A stretch of DNA of 64,000 bases from Armatimonadota bacterium (GTDB taxonomy: Bacteria > Armatimonadota > Fimbriimonadia > Fimbriimonadales > Fimbriimonadaceae): the NCBI GenBank assembly GCA_027451905.1, contig DAIDHV010000002.1, positions 62,001 to 126,000 on the forward strand, read 5' to 3'. Below the pieces are notes generated by a model. It was not told the DNA's origin and ran no database searches. It saw only the letters and a list, made by a program, of their open reading frames with translations. A program made the translations under genes and the position numbers. Shown in pieces: positions 52,735 through 60,596 of the stretch; the first letter of the stretch is position 1, and each line of letters opens with the position of its first letter.

Positions 52735-53604
52735 CTACTTTGGCAGCAAATAGGTCACTTTGGCATTTTGCCTTAGCTGAGATAGGATGATTTGGCTTTC
52801 TGAGCGGACGAATTCCTTTTTGAGGCTTGCAAGCTCGGCAGGTGTTGCCGAACTACCAAGCGCATCAATCTTAAAGATTTGAAATCCATAAGAGGTTTGC
52901 ACTGGCTTGGTGTAACTTCCTGGTTTTAAGGTTCTCAGATCTTGCTGGATTTCAGCAGGAAATGCGCTAATCATCCTCCAACCCAACTTTCCACCATCTT
53001 GCAGAACATTGGGTGGCGCTCCTGTTGCCTTAAGAATGTCGATCCACTTGATGCCTAGCCCAAGCTCTTTGTATCCATTGTTGGCTCGGTCTGCCGCATT
53101 GGCAACCGAACTTGCGGCCTGATCCTTGGCTCGAAACACGGCAGTAGAAACATCAACAAAATCGGAGGGGTTGAACTTCTTCAGCGCCATTTTTGTTGCT
53201 AAAACTTCAATCTTCGAGCGAAGGTAAAGACGGGTCAAAGGAAATCCTTCTTGGGTTAGATACTCGACTGCACTTTCATTGGGGGCAGGATCATTAGCCT
53301 TTTTTTGCTGTTCAACTTGTTCAATGTCGTGGGAAAGCCTTTCTAGAATCTCCGCGCTTGTCGCGCTGACTCCTTCCTTTTTGGCTTCTTGCTCCACAAT
53401 TTTGAGGCCAACAACTTCCTTGATTGCCTGAGGACCCATCCAATTCCATAGATAAGATTCAACATCACCAGCCTTGACTGCCTGGCCGTTGACGGTTGCA
53501 ACGACAGTGCTTGCACTAGGAGCAACTGGCGGCTTGGCTGCCTTAGATAAATCCTGCGGCTTCTGACTCTGAAGAATGGATGCGATGAGGATTGGAAAAA
53601 ACAT
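52735..53604 (-). CDS. Exported SurA/PpiC-type peptidyl-prolyl isomerase-like protein
   Basis: 289 residues with a short signal (MFFPILIASILQSQ). The N-terminal SurA-like helical part has ATVNGQAVKAGDVESYLWNW and a long charged helix. The C-terminal parvulin-like region has LQDGGKLGWRMISAFPAEIQ, DLRTLKPGSYTKPVQTSYGF then QIFKID, which matches the GdLGwf...L..G.vS.pv.t..G...i pattern of PpiC domains. It probably folds exported or outer-membrane proteins. AAAGAG lies 8 nt before the ATG. MoxR lies 61 nt upstream in the same direction. Confidence 0.85.
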   Translation of the reverse strand: MFFPILIASILQSQKPQDLSKAAKPPVAPSASTVVATVNGQAVKAGDVESYLWNWMGPQAIKEVVGLKIVEQEAKKEGVSATSAEILERLSHDIEQVEQQKKANDPAPNESAVEYLTQEGFPLTRLYLRSKIEVLATKMALKKFNPSDFVDVSTAVFRAKDQAASSVANAADRANNGYKELGLGIKWIDILKATGAPPNVLQDGGKLGWRMISAFPAEIQQDLRTLKPGSYTKPVQTSYGFQIFKIDALGSSATPAELASLKKEFVRSESQIILSQLRQNAKVTYLLPK

Positions 53605-53664
53605 TTTGCTAACTCTTTAATACGAATGTGTTGAATTCGATTGCGCCGACACTTTAGACGACAC

Positions 53665-54612
53665 TTATCGGGGTACGGTTTGCCCCGAAATAATTTGCTC
53701 AATAATTTGGTCAGAACTTAGCCCCTCAACCTCTGCTTCCGGGCGAAGGACAACGCGGTGCCTCAAAACAGGCAGCGCCAACTCTCGAACATCATCGGGA
53801 ATGATATAGTTTCTACCCCGGATCTGGGCTTGGGCTTTGGAACAGTTCAGCAGGGCGATGCCAGCTCGAGGTGACGCTCCGTAAAGAAGATCTCTGGCTT
53901 GCCGAGTTGCGGTTAGTAAAGACTGAATGTAATTGAAAATCTTGTCTTCAACCGTTGTCTCCTGAACGGTTTTCTGCATCGCTTGTAGCTCTTCTAAACT
54001 GACCACTTGGCGGAGACCCACCGAGTTCAGGTCTTGAATTTTAAAACCTGCGTGATGCCTCCGCAGAACATCCACTTCAAAATCTGGGGTTGGATATCCT
54101 ACCAAAACCTTCATTAAGAACCGGTCTTGTTGGGCTTCTGGCAAAGGATAAGTTCCCTCGTAATCAATTGGGTTTTGGGTTGCCATCACCAAGAAAGGAG
54201 GAGGCAGAGGCAATGTTTCGCCATCGATCGTAGATTGGCGTTCTTCCATCGCCTCTAGCAAAGCGGCTTGGGTTTTAGGAGGAGTTCGGTTGATCTCGTC
54301 AGCAAGAAGAATCCCTACAAAAATGGGCCCCTTTCTCAAATCAAAGGTCTGGGTTTGTTGGTTGTAAATCCTCGTCCCGATCACGTCGCTGGGCATGAGA
54401 TCAGGAGTAAATTGAACTCTTCCAAAGTTAATCCCAAGCGCCATTGAAAATGACCGCACCATCAGTGTTTTTGCAACCCCCGGAACTCCTTCTAGCAAGC
54501 AGTGGCCATTTGCCAAAATCGCGGTGAAGAGTTGAGATAAACTTTGATCTTGACCGGCTATAACTTTCCGGACTTCGTTAAAAACCTCTTTAGATTTTGC
54601 CTCGACATCCAT
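53665..54612 (-). CDS. MoxR-family AAA+ ATPase
   Basis: 315 residues. Walker A is EGVPGVAKT (41-49), Walker B region is ADEINRTPPKTQAALLEAME, sensor 1 is MATQNPIDYEGTYPLPEAQQ then DRF, and ASPRAGIALL is the sensor-2 region of MoxR. MoxR ATPases usually chaperone metal-cofactor or envelope protein assembly together with DUF58 and VWA proteins. Those are not adjacent here; the next gene is the PpiC-like foldase. TATTAT lies upstream as a possible -10. Confidence 0.93.
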   Translation of the reverse strand: MDVEAKSKEVFNEVRKVIAGQDQSLSQLFTAILANGHCLLEGVPGVAKTLMVRSFSMALGINFGRVQFTPDLMPSDVIGTRIYNQQTQTFDLRKGPIFVGILLADEINRTPPKTQAALLEAMEERQSTIDGETLPLPPPFLVMATQNPIDYEGTYPLPEAQQDRFLMKVLVGYPTPDFEVDVLRRHHAGFKIQDLNSVGLRQVVSLEELQAMQKTVQETTVEDKIFNYIQSLLTATRQARDLLYGASPRAGIALLNCSKAQAQIRGRNYIIPDDVRELALPVLRHRVVLRPEAEVEGLSSDQIIEQIISGQTVPR

Positions 54613-54712
54613 TCCCCATCATTTTACGTGAAACCGAACTTTGTCATAATAGCGAGATTGGTCAGGCACAATTCAAAGCCATTCCTATTTCTTGAATCAA
54701 CCTGTAATTGAA

Positions 54713-54742
54713 ATGCCATATAGTAAGGATTGCCTGAAATGA
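54713..54742 (+). CDS. Possible 9-residue leader ORF overlapping the ABC-exporter start (ATGA)
   Basis: ATG CCA TAT AGT AAG GAT TGC CTG AAA TGA encodes MPYSKDCLK. The TGA overlaps the ATG at 54739. The ORF contains AAGGA, which could also be a ribosome-binding site 9 nt before that ATG. Confidence 0.35.
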   Translation: MPYSKDCLK

Positions 54743-56466
54743 ATCATAACAGCGTGGGCTCTGGTGGAAGAGCTCAGGGAACTTGCCGACCATCACAAGC
54801 CCTGTACTTCTTGTGGAAATCCCAGCTTCGCAATAATTTTAAACGAACGGCAACTTCTCCGCGCAGGTTGTTAACCGTTATTGTTTTTGTTGCCTACGTC
54901 AGCATCATGTTGGTCACTTGGATTACGGGAATTACCAAAACGAGCTCTCACTCAATCCAAACGAAGCAAGAACTGCTGAGGATCATCCCGTTTACAATTC
55001 TTGGTGCCCTTTGGCTTATCGCACTGATGGGAATTAGTAGTTTTGGAAGCACTTTTCAACTAGCAGAAATTGAGGTTCTCTTTCCAACCCCGATTCCACA
55101 AAAATCGGTCTTTGGCTACCGCATTTTAAGGACTCTGGCTGCCAACCTTGCCCTTACCCTCTTTCTAAGGGTTGTGTATGGCATCCGTAATGCCTTTGTC
55201 TTTAATTCCACAACCGTAAACCACGTTCCGATTGCAAATTTTGTCAACGTTCTGTTCCTTGCCATGATCCTGCAGGCTGTATTATCAACCTGCTTGGGCT
55301 ACTGTTACGCCATTTTTCTGCGCAGAGATACCCCGCTGGTTGCTAAGATCGAAAAAGCAGTGCAATGGGCGATCGCCGCTATTATTTTAGGCACTGGGGT
55401 GACAACTTGGTTTCTGGTCCTTCATCTTGGAGCCCTCAACGGCTTAAATTTGATGACGAACAACCCTTTGGTCAAAGTTGTGCTATTCCCTGCCCAGTTT
55501 GGAACCTGGATGGTCTTGTCTCCCATTTACGGGTTGCAATGGCTAGCATTTGGCCTGCTTGGATATGTTTTGATCTCGGGAGCCGCATTCTACTTCAGTG
55601 CCACCAATCTTGATTGGTTTTACGACATCAGCGCAAGACGGGCAGACGTTCTTGGCAAAAGGATTCAACTTCAGCGCTCCGGCAATATCCGTGGCCTCAC
55701 TCAAGAAATGATCAAGTCAGGAAAAATCAAGGCCCGTGGAAGGAGGTTGGGGGAAAATATCCGTGTCCAAGGCAACGCCAGTTTTGTATGGCGAGAAATC
55801 GTGTTAGCGGCCAGAAGATCACCCTTTGTTACCGGAATCATTATTGTTGTCGGTACTTTTTATGGTTCTATCCCTGTTATCGTGTTTGGGCTTTCCAACT
55901 CCGATCTTCCCTATCATTATCATCCTGAAGTCACTTTGGCGATGCTGATGGGAATGCAGGCTTTGGGCATTTTCTATGCGATGGCAATTTTAATTCAAAG
56001 TGGAATCCCTTACTTCATTGCCCAAACTGAACTGATTAAATCCCTGCCTTTTTCCTGCACAAGAATCTTGGCAATGGAAGTTATTTCGAAGGCGTGGTTA
56101 CCAGTTATCATCGTGCCGATTTCATGCATCGTTGATGTGATTGTTCAGCCGTCCTCAGTTGAGGTCGCATTTGCGGCACTCATATTTTCTCCAACTGTTA
56201 GCTTTTTATTCTCTTCCATCTGGTACTTTGCCTACCTTGTTCTGCCCGACTACGGAGATGCGGCTCAGAGGCTGTTGCGGGGGTTGCTAGCCATGGCAAT
56301 CGTTGTTGTGGCCTCTACGCCGGTGGTAGGTGCCCTGGTTCTTGGCTATTTGGTGGGAGGGCCGATCCTTTGCGGAATTTTGGGGGCGACCGTGGCAGCC
56401 GCGATCACAGTTGGTTTTGTGTATCTTGATGGCAGACAATACGAGAACCTAGTTCTCTCGGAATAA
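54739..56466 (+). CDS. Putative ABC exporter permease-like membrane protein
   Basis: 575 residues with about a dozen membrane segments. The N-terminal SQALYFLWKSQLRNNFKRTA then ...PRRLLTVIVFV and the middle segment ENIRVQGNASFVWREIVLAA then RRSPF match the Putative ABC exporter (YhaP/ABC_export) family. FGSTFQLAEIEVLFPTPIPQ KSVFGYRILR is the conserved cytosolic stretch that follows the second membrane pair. No ATPase subunit is adjacent. ATG 54739 is preferred over an in-frame TTG at 54730 because of the AAGGA at 54725-54729. Confidence 0.8.
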   Translation: MNHNSVGSGGRAQGTCRPSQALYFLWKSQLRNNFKRTATSPRRLLTVIVFVAYVSIMLVTWITGITKTSSHSIQTKQELLRIIPFTILGALWLIALMGISSFGSTFQLAEIEVLFPTPIPQKSVFGYRILRTLAANLALTLFLRVVYGIRNAFVFNSTTVNHVPIANFVNVLFLAMILQAVLSTCLGYCYAIFLRRDTPLVAKIEKAVQWAIAAIILGTGVTTWFLVLHLGALNGLNLMTNNPLVKVVLFPAQFGTWMVLSPIYGLQWLAFGLLGYVLISGAAFYFSATNLDWFYDISARRADVLGKRIQLQRSGNIRGLTQEMIKSGKIKARGRRLGENIRVQGNASFVWREIVLAARRSPFVTGIIIVVGTFYGSIPVIVFGLSNSDLPYHYHPEVTLAMLMGMQALGIFYAMAILIQSGIPYFIAQTELIKSLPFSCTRILAMEVISKAWLPVIIVPISCIVDVIVQPSSVEVAFAALIFSPTVSFLFSSIWYFAYLVLPDYGDAAQRLLRGLLAMAIVVVASTPVVGALVLGYLVGGPILCGILGATVAAAITVGFVYLDGRQYENLVLSE

Positions 56467-56551
56467 TGAATATTGTTACAAAGGAACCAAACGGTAAACT
56501 TTTAACCTTGGAACCAAGGAGTCTTGAGTCCTGTTTGAGAAAGGTGTGGCA

Positions 56552-57757
56552 GTGAGTACAGTACAGCCCAAGAGAAGGGCTAGAAAACGGCTGAGGATTC
56601 GAGGCGCCAGCAAATTAGCGCTTGGTTTTGTGGTGATTGTTGGCCTTGGATATGCATTCTGGACCTACGGAATTGGTGGCTACCTGAACTCAATGAAGTT
56701 TAGCCCTCCTGCCCCTGGCTCGGTAAGTCTCATGGCCCTGAGCCCCAAATCTGGCTACCGAATTAAAATTATCGATCAAATTGCCCGGCTAACCGCGGCT
56801 GGAAACGGCAGTTTTCAGGCTTCCTCGGAAAATTTAGGCTTGGGGGGCGGATCCGGTGACGATAAGCAGCCTTCCCTGCCTCTCAACGACCTCATGGGCA
56901 CCCTCCGAGGAGATCCAGACTCCGCGACAAGGTTTGTGATGTCTTTGAATAGTCTCACTGCCGAGCAAATGGACAACAATGCCAACGATCCCGAAGGCGG
57001 CTGGCCCACCGTTCGTATAAGGTGGACAGCAGACCAAATCAAGCAGGCCCTCGGTGGAAATCAAGCCCTACAGAAAAAGCTAGTCAATGATTTAAACATG
57101 AACCTGGATGGAACGCCGCTTGCCCAGGTGAACTACCAGTCCATAGAATCTGGGATCATCGTTGAAACTCCAGGCACATTAAAAGTTGTGGTTAATGGCA
57201 AGCCTCTTCAAATTCCGGTTGTGGTCTCTCGACCCTATCGCCCATCTATGATCCTAAGCGTGATGCGGGATGTTGATGCCCATCCGTCTCAGAACTTTTC
57301 AAGCGACAAAAGATTGGGTACTTACATTCAATATGCCAAGGCAACCCTCGCGGGCAAGGTCCAAAAGGAGAACATTGCCGAGGCACTGACCAAACTCATT
57401 GCCCCGTCTGGCATCGAAAAGTATCTATCCAGTGCTGAGAATGTTATTGACGCGGCTACGGTTGTGATTTCCAACAAGCAAATTAAAGGGGCAACCGAAT
57501 CGGTGAGTTCAGAATCAGGCCATCCAATTTACACCCTCAATCTCAACCTCACACCAAATGGCAGGCTTAGACTCTGGAAGTACTCCCACTTTCACCATGG
57601 AAACCAGCTTCTGCTTGTGTCCCACGGAGTCGCGATTGCCGCACCAATTATTCGCACAGACCTGTTTTCTTCTCAGGTCACAATAGGAGAGATGAAGGAT
57701 AAAAATCTTGTTGATGATGCGATAGCCTCCATTAACGGCCAGCCGCTTCCCAATTAG
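56552..57757 (+). CDS. Membrane-anchored periplasmic protein with a SecD-head-like C-terminus
   Basis: 401 residues from a GTG 7 nt after AAAGG (an in-frame GTG at 56546 adds two). A very basic start (QPKRRARKRLRIRG) precedes one membrane segment (LALGFVVIVGLGYAFWTYGI). The remaining 350 residues are extracytoplasmic. The C-terminus HGNQLLLVSHGVAIAAPIIR then TDLFSSQVTIGEMKDKNLVD resembles the P1-head ending of SecD (GKVxxAPxIxxxxxGxxxIxG) before its membrane part. Here the protein ends without the SecD membrane domain. Function unknown. It is clustered with an exporter permease and lipoproteins. Confidence 0.65.
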   Translation: MSTVQPKRRARKRLRIRGASKLALGFVVIVGLGYAFWTYGIGGYLNSMKFSPPAPGSVSLMALSPKSGYRIKIIDQIARLTAAGNGSFQASSENLGLGGGSGDDKQPSLPLNDLMGTLRGDPDSATRFVMSLNSLTAEQMDNNANDPEGGWPTVRIRWTADQIKQALGGNQALQKKLVNDLNMNLDGTPLAQVNYQSIESGIIVETPGTLKVVVNGKPLQIPVVVSRPYRPSMILSVMRDVDAHPSQNFSSDKRLGTYIQYAKATLAGKVQKENIAEALTKLIAPSGIEKYLSSAENVIDAATVVISNKQIKGATESVSSESGHPIYTLNLNLTPNGRLRLWKYSHFHHGNQLLLVSHGVAIAAPIIRTDLFSSQVTIGEMKDKNLVDDAIASINGQPLPN

Positions 57758-57829
57758 ATTGCCTACTCAACTCAGCCTTGAACCGTTTCATCGGCTTGAC
57801 CCATCTAATCACTACTCACTGCAAAAACG

Positions 57830-58735
57830 ATGTCTTTTCATAAAATTATAAAAACGGCTTTTCCACTCGGAGCCTGTATCTTATTGATAGGCTGCAAGGC
57901 AGCATCAACTGGGAAGACCACTCCTTCAGTTGATCCAGGGCCCAGCTCCGCATCGGGGGGGCAATCAGCAAAGAGCGGGACCAACAATCCTGTGAACCCA
58001 GTTGTACCCACCTCATCAACCGCCTCCAAGACCGCAACCACCAATTCTTCCGGTCCAGATTCTAGTTCTGCAAGCAGCCCGAGCTGGGTTTCCAATCCAG
58101 ACCTACCCCTTAGCGAGGTTCCCGCTTCTCTCACAAAACTATCATGCTATCGGTATTTTGGTTTGAACGGTAAGCCCCAAAAAATCAATCTTACTTTTTC
58201 CAATGGCAACCCAACTTTAACCGGCACCACCTCCATTCATCTCAAGAAAGTAACCAGCAGTACTGCCGACTTTGTTCTCCAAAGGAGTGGACACATCGGC
58301 TCAGTGCTAGGAGATGACTATATTGAACTGAGGCCAGATGGAATTTATGATATTGGAAATTCAAAGCTGACTTTAAAGCATCCCATCGTTGATATGCCCT
58401 CGGACCTGAAAATTGGATACAAATGGTCAAGTGATGGCACCACGAAGATCGAAGGTATCCAAGTAAGGCAGACGATGAATTTTTCGGTAAAGGGTCAAAA
58501 AACAATTTCTGTTCATGGCAAGAATATGAAAGCGATTGTGTTAGTTGGGTCTGGAACAGAGGCCAAGCCGACTGTGGTTTCCCACATTAGCGTGGAAGTT
58601 TATTGCGTCCCCAATTACGGTGAGATTTACCAAAAGTACTCGGACGTGGTCAAGGGCCAGCCTGCCGTAACCATGGTCTACCAATTGGACTCCCAATCAG
58701 CAACCGCCAAAAAAGCGAGTCAACGAGCAAAATGA
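57830..58735 (+). CDS. Lipoprotein of unknown function
   Basis: 301 residues. The signal peptide ends in a lipobox (CILLIGC) so Cys22 is likely lipidated. A Ser/Thr/Pro/Asn-rich linker of about 80 residues follows, then a beta-rich domain (ASLTKLSCYRYFGLNGKPQK, LRPDGIYDIGNSKLTLKHPI). No known motif is recognised. Its last codons overlap the next gene by 4 nt (ATGA), so the two are coupled, and the next gene encodes a similar beta-type secreted protein. Confidence 0.75.
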   Translation: MSFHKIIKTAFPLGACILLIGCKAASTGKTTPSVDPGPSSASGGQSAKSGTNNPVNPVVPTSSTASKTATTNSSGPDSSSASSPSWVSNPDLPLSEVPASLTKLSCYRYFGLNGKPQKINLTFSNGNPTLTGTTSIHLKKVTSSTADFVLQRSGHIGSVLGDDYIELRPDGIYDIGNSKLTLKHPIVDMPSDLKIGYKWSSDGTTKIEGIQVRQTMNFSVKGQKTISVHGKNMKAIVLVGSGTEAKPTVVSHISVEVYCVPNYGEIYQKYSDVVKGQPAVTMVYQLDSQSATAKKASQRAK

Positions 58736-59355
58736 TTGGACTCACCGCTTTCCTTGTGCTTCAGGCCGCCCCTTTGACCACAAATCCCTACTTTCCTATG
58801 ACCCCTCAATCTAAGTGGGTTTATAAGTTGGGAGGTCAGGTAGAGGGTGAATTTATCATGCGCTCTATGGATCCGGTTGAAGATACGCTTCGGACCGACG
58901 GCACTATGGAGTCGATCTTTCATATCTTTTCTAATGGAGAACTCACCGGCAAGGTTGGATACGAAATTAAAGATAACGCGCTCTACATTGTTTCTGGCGC
59001 CAATGGATTACCAATTCCTCCCCGCAAAGTCATGGTTTTTGCTCCCGACGTCAATTGGGATTACTACCTCAATGCAAGCGCGGTGATTTCCACACCAGCG
59101 GTTCATGTTATGAGTTCGACTAAAGATGGAGGCATGCAAACTTGGCTTGGCACTCCCCACCAAACTCTCATTTGCACCTCGGAAATGAAACTTGGAAAGG
59201 GCACGGTTTTGGATATGTTTCAGGTTAGCACCTATGCAAAAGGGATCGGATTGGTTAAGTTTGTGCAGTACGGAAAGCAAGGAAAAAAGAAAATCAACAC
59301 AACCCAAGACCTGACTTCATTTACACCTGGCAAGTCTAAAGAGATTAAAAATTAA
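58732..59355 (+). CDS. Small secreted beta-rich protein, coupled to the upstream lipoprotein
   Basis: 207 residues with a short signal (MIGLTAFLVLQAAP). YFPMTPQSKWVYKLGGQ is the kind of start seen in secreted proteins that measure out as lipocalin- or DUF-type barrels. The remainder is strands with a final Lys-rich tail. Family not recognised. The start overlaps the upstream lipoprotein stop. Confidence 0.7.
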   Translation: MIGLTAFLVLQAAPLTTNPYFPMTPQSKWVYKLGGQVEGEFIMRSMDPVEDTLRTDGTMESIFHIFSNGELTGKVGYEIKDNALYIVSGANGLPIPPRKVMVFAPDVNWDYYLNASAVISTPAVHVMSSTKDGGMQTWLGTPHQTLICTSEMKLGKGTVLDMFQVSTYAKGIGLVKFVQYGKQGKKKINTTQDLTSFTPGKSKEIKN

Positions 59356-59413
59356 ACCTCTTTCACCCCTTGTATTTTTGATTGCTTGCTCGATCAACCC
59401 GATAGAAAAGTAG

Positions 59414-60541
59414 ATGATAGCAACTTCCGATTCTAGCCAAGTTCGGGCTAAAATGAGAGGCGACCAAGTTTTTGATGGTTGGTTAGTGCTATCGGCTTGC
59501 CTGCTCCTCTTTTTTGGTCTCTTGTCTTTATATAGCCAAGGAAGAGCCAACCATGAGATTTTCTTCAAAAAGCAAGTCATCAACATTGTCATTGGACTCA
59601 TTCCTGCCGCTGCTTTTGCCTTTATCAACCCCAAATTACTAAGCCGACTTTCTCCCGTTCTCTACTGGGTCTCGGTTGCGGGCCTTCTCTTGGTTCTTAA
59701 AGTTGGACAAAGCCGAAATGGAGCCGAAAGATGGATCAATCTAGGGTTTTTTCAATTTCAGCCCAGTGAAATGGCGAAGCTGTTTTTGATCATTGCCATT
59801 TCTACTTTTTTTGCCAATCGAATTGATAGCCTCAAAAAGCCCTCAACTTTTCTGCTCAGCCTCGCCTATGTTGGTTTGCCGATGGCCCTGATTGCCAAAC
59901 AGCCTCATTGGGGGGCAACGATGGTTGTTTTCTTCATTTGGGCATGTATATGTGTAGCCGGCAGAGTTCCCCCTAAGTTCCTGGTCTTGACCGCGCTTGT
60001 GGGCTTTCTTGTTCTCGGCGGCTCTTTTCTGTTCCCAAGAATCTTTCCGCGTGTGATCCACGGGTATCACGCCAACCGGCTCGACGCGTTCCTTGGTCGC
60101 AGTGCGGAGAAGGGTTCTAACTACCAAACCGATCGCGCCATGATCGCGTTTGGCAAAGGCGGCATTATCGGCGACGGGTTTGATCGAGGCACCCAGGGAC
60201 CTTTTATCCCTGAACAAGAGAGCGACTTTATTTTCACAGTTCCCGGTGAAGAGCTTGGACTGTTTGGCTGCACTCTGATTTTGATTTCGTTTGGGTTCTT
60301 TTTTTACCGAATTTGGCTCATTATGGTTTGGGCCCAAGAACCCTTGTATCGAATGATGGCAGGCGGCATTCTTGGCCTCTTTTTGGTTCAGACTTTTGTG
60401 AACCTATTTATGGTGATGAAACTCCTCCCCGTCATCGGCTTGTGGCTGCCATTTATGAGCTATGGTGGCACCGCAATTTGGCTCTGCATGAGCGCGGTTG
60501 CCCTTGCCCTGAATATCGAGCGGCAGTCTAGCCGCATTTGA
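59414..60541 (+). CDS. rodA: SEDS-family peptidoglycan polymerase RodA
   Basis: 375 residues with about ten membrane segments. RWINLGFFQFQPSEMAKLFL (GxxQPSE signature), HANRLDAFLG, QTDRAMIAFGKGGIIGDGF then GTQGPFIPEQESDFIFTVPG EELG, and LPFMSYGGTAIW are all SEDS motifs. The GTQ-x3-IPE-x2-DFIF stretch and compact N-terminus favour RodA over FtsW. It polymerises glycan strands during elongation. No class B PBP or MreBCD gene is adjacent. The ATG at 59414 follows a weak A-rich upstream sequence. Confidence 0.92.
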   Translation: MIATSDSSQVRAKMRGDQVFDGWLVLSACLLLFFGLLSLYSQGRANHEIFFKKQVINIVIGLIPAAAFAFINPKLLSRLSPVLYWVSVAGLLLVLKVGQSRNGAERWINLGFFQFQPSEMAKLFLIIAISTFFANRIDSLKKPSTFLLSLAYVGLPMALIAKQPHWGATMVVFFIWACICVAGRVPPKFLVLTALVGFLVLGGSFLFPRIFPRVIHGYHANRLDAFLGRSAEKGSNYQTDRAMIAFGKGGIIGDGFDRGTQGPFIPEQESDFIFTVPGEELGLFGCTLILISFGFFFYRIWLIMVWAQEPLYRMMAGGILGLFLVQTFVNLFMVMKLLPVIGLWLPFMSYGGTAIWLCMSAVALALNIERQSSRI

Positions 60542-60583
60542 TGCTAAGACCTCAAGTTTGATTTCTGCCGGAAAGAACAGGGC

Positions 60584-60589
60584 TATACT
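60584..60589 (+). promoter_or_regulatory. -10 box TATACT 7 nt before the beta-helix gene
   Basis: TATACT followed by AGGCTTC and then ATG at 60597, with no ribosome-binding site: another near-leaderless start. Confidence 0.55.
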
Positions 60590-60596
60590 AGGCTTC

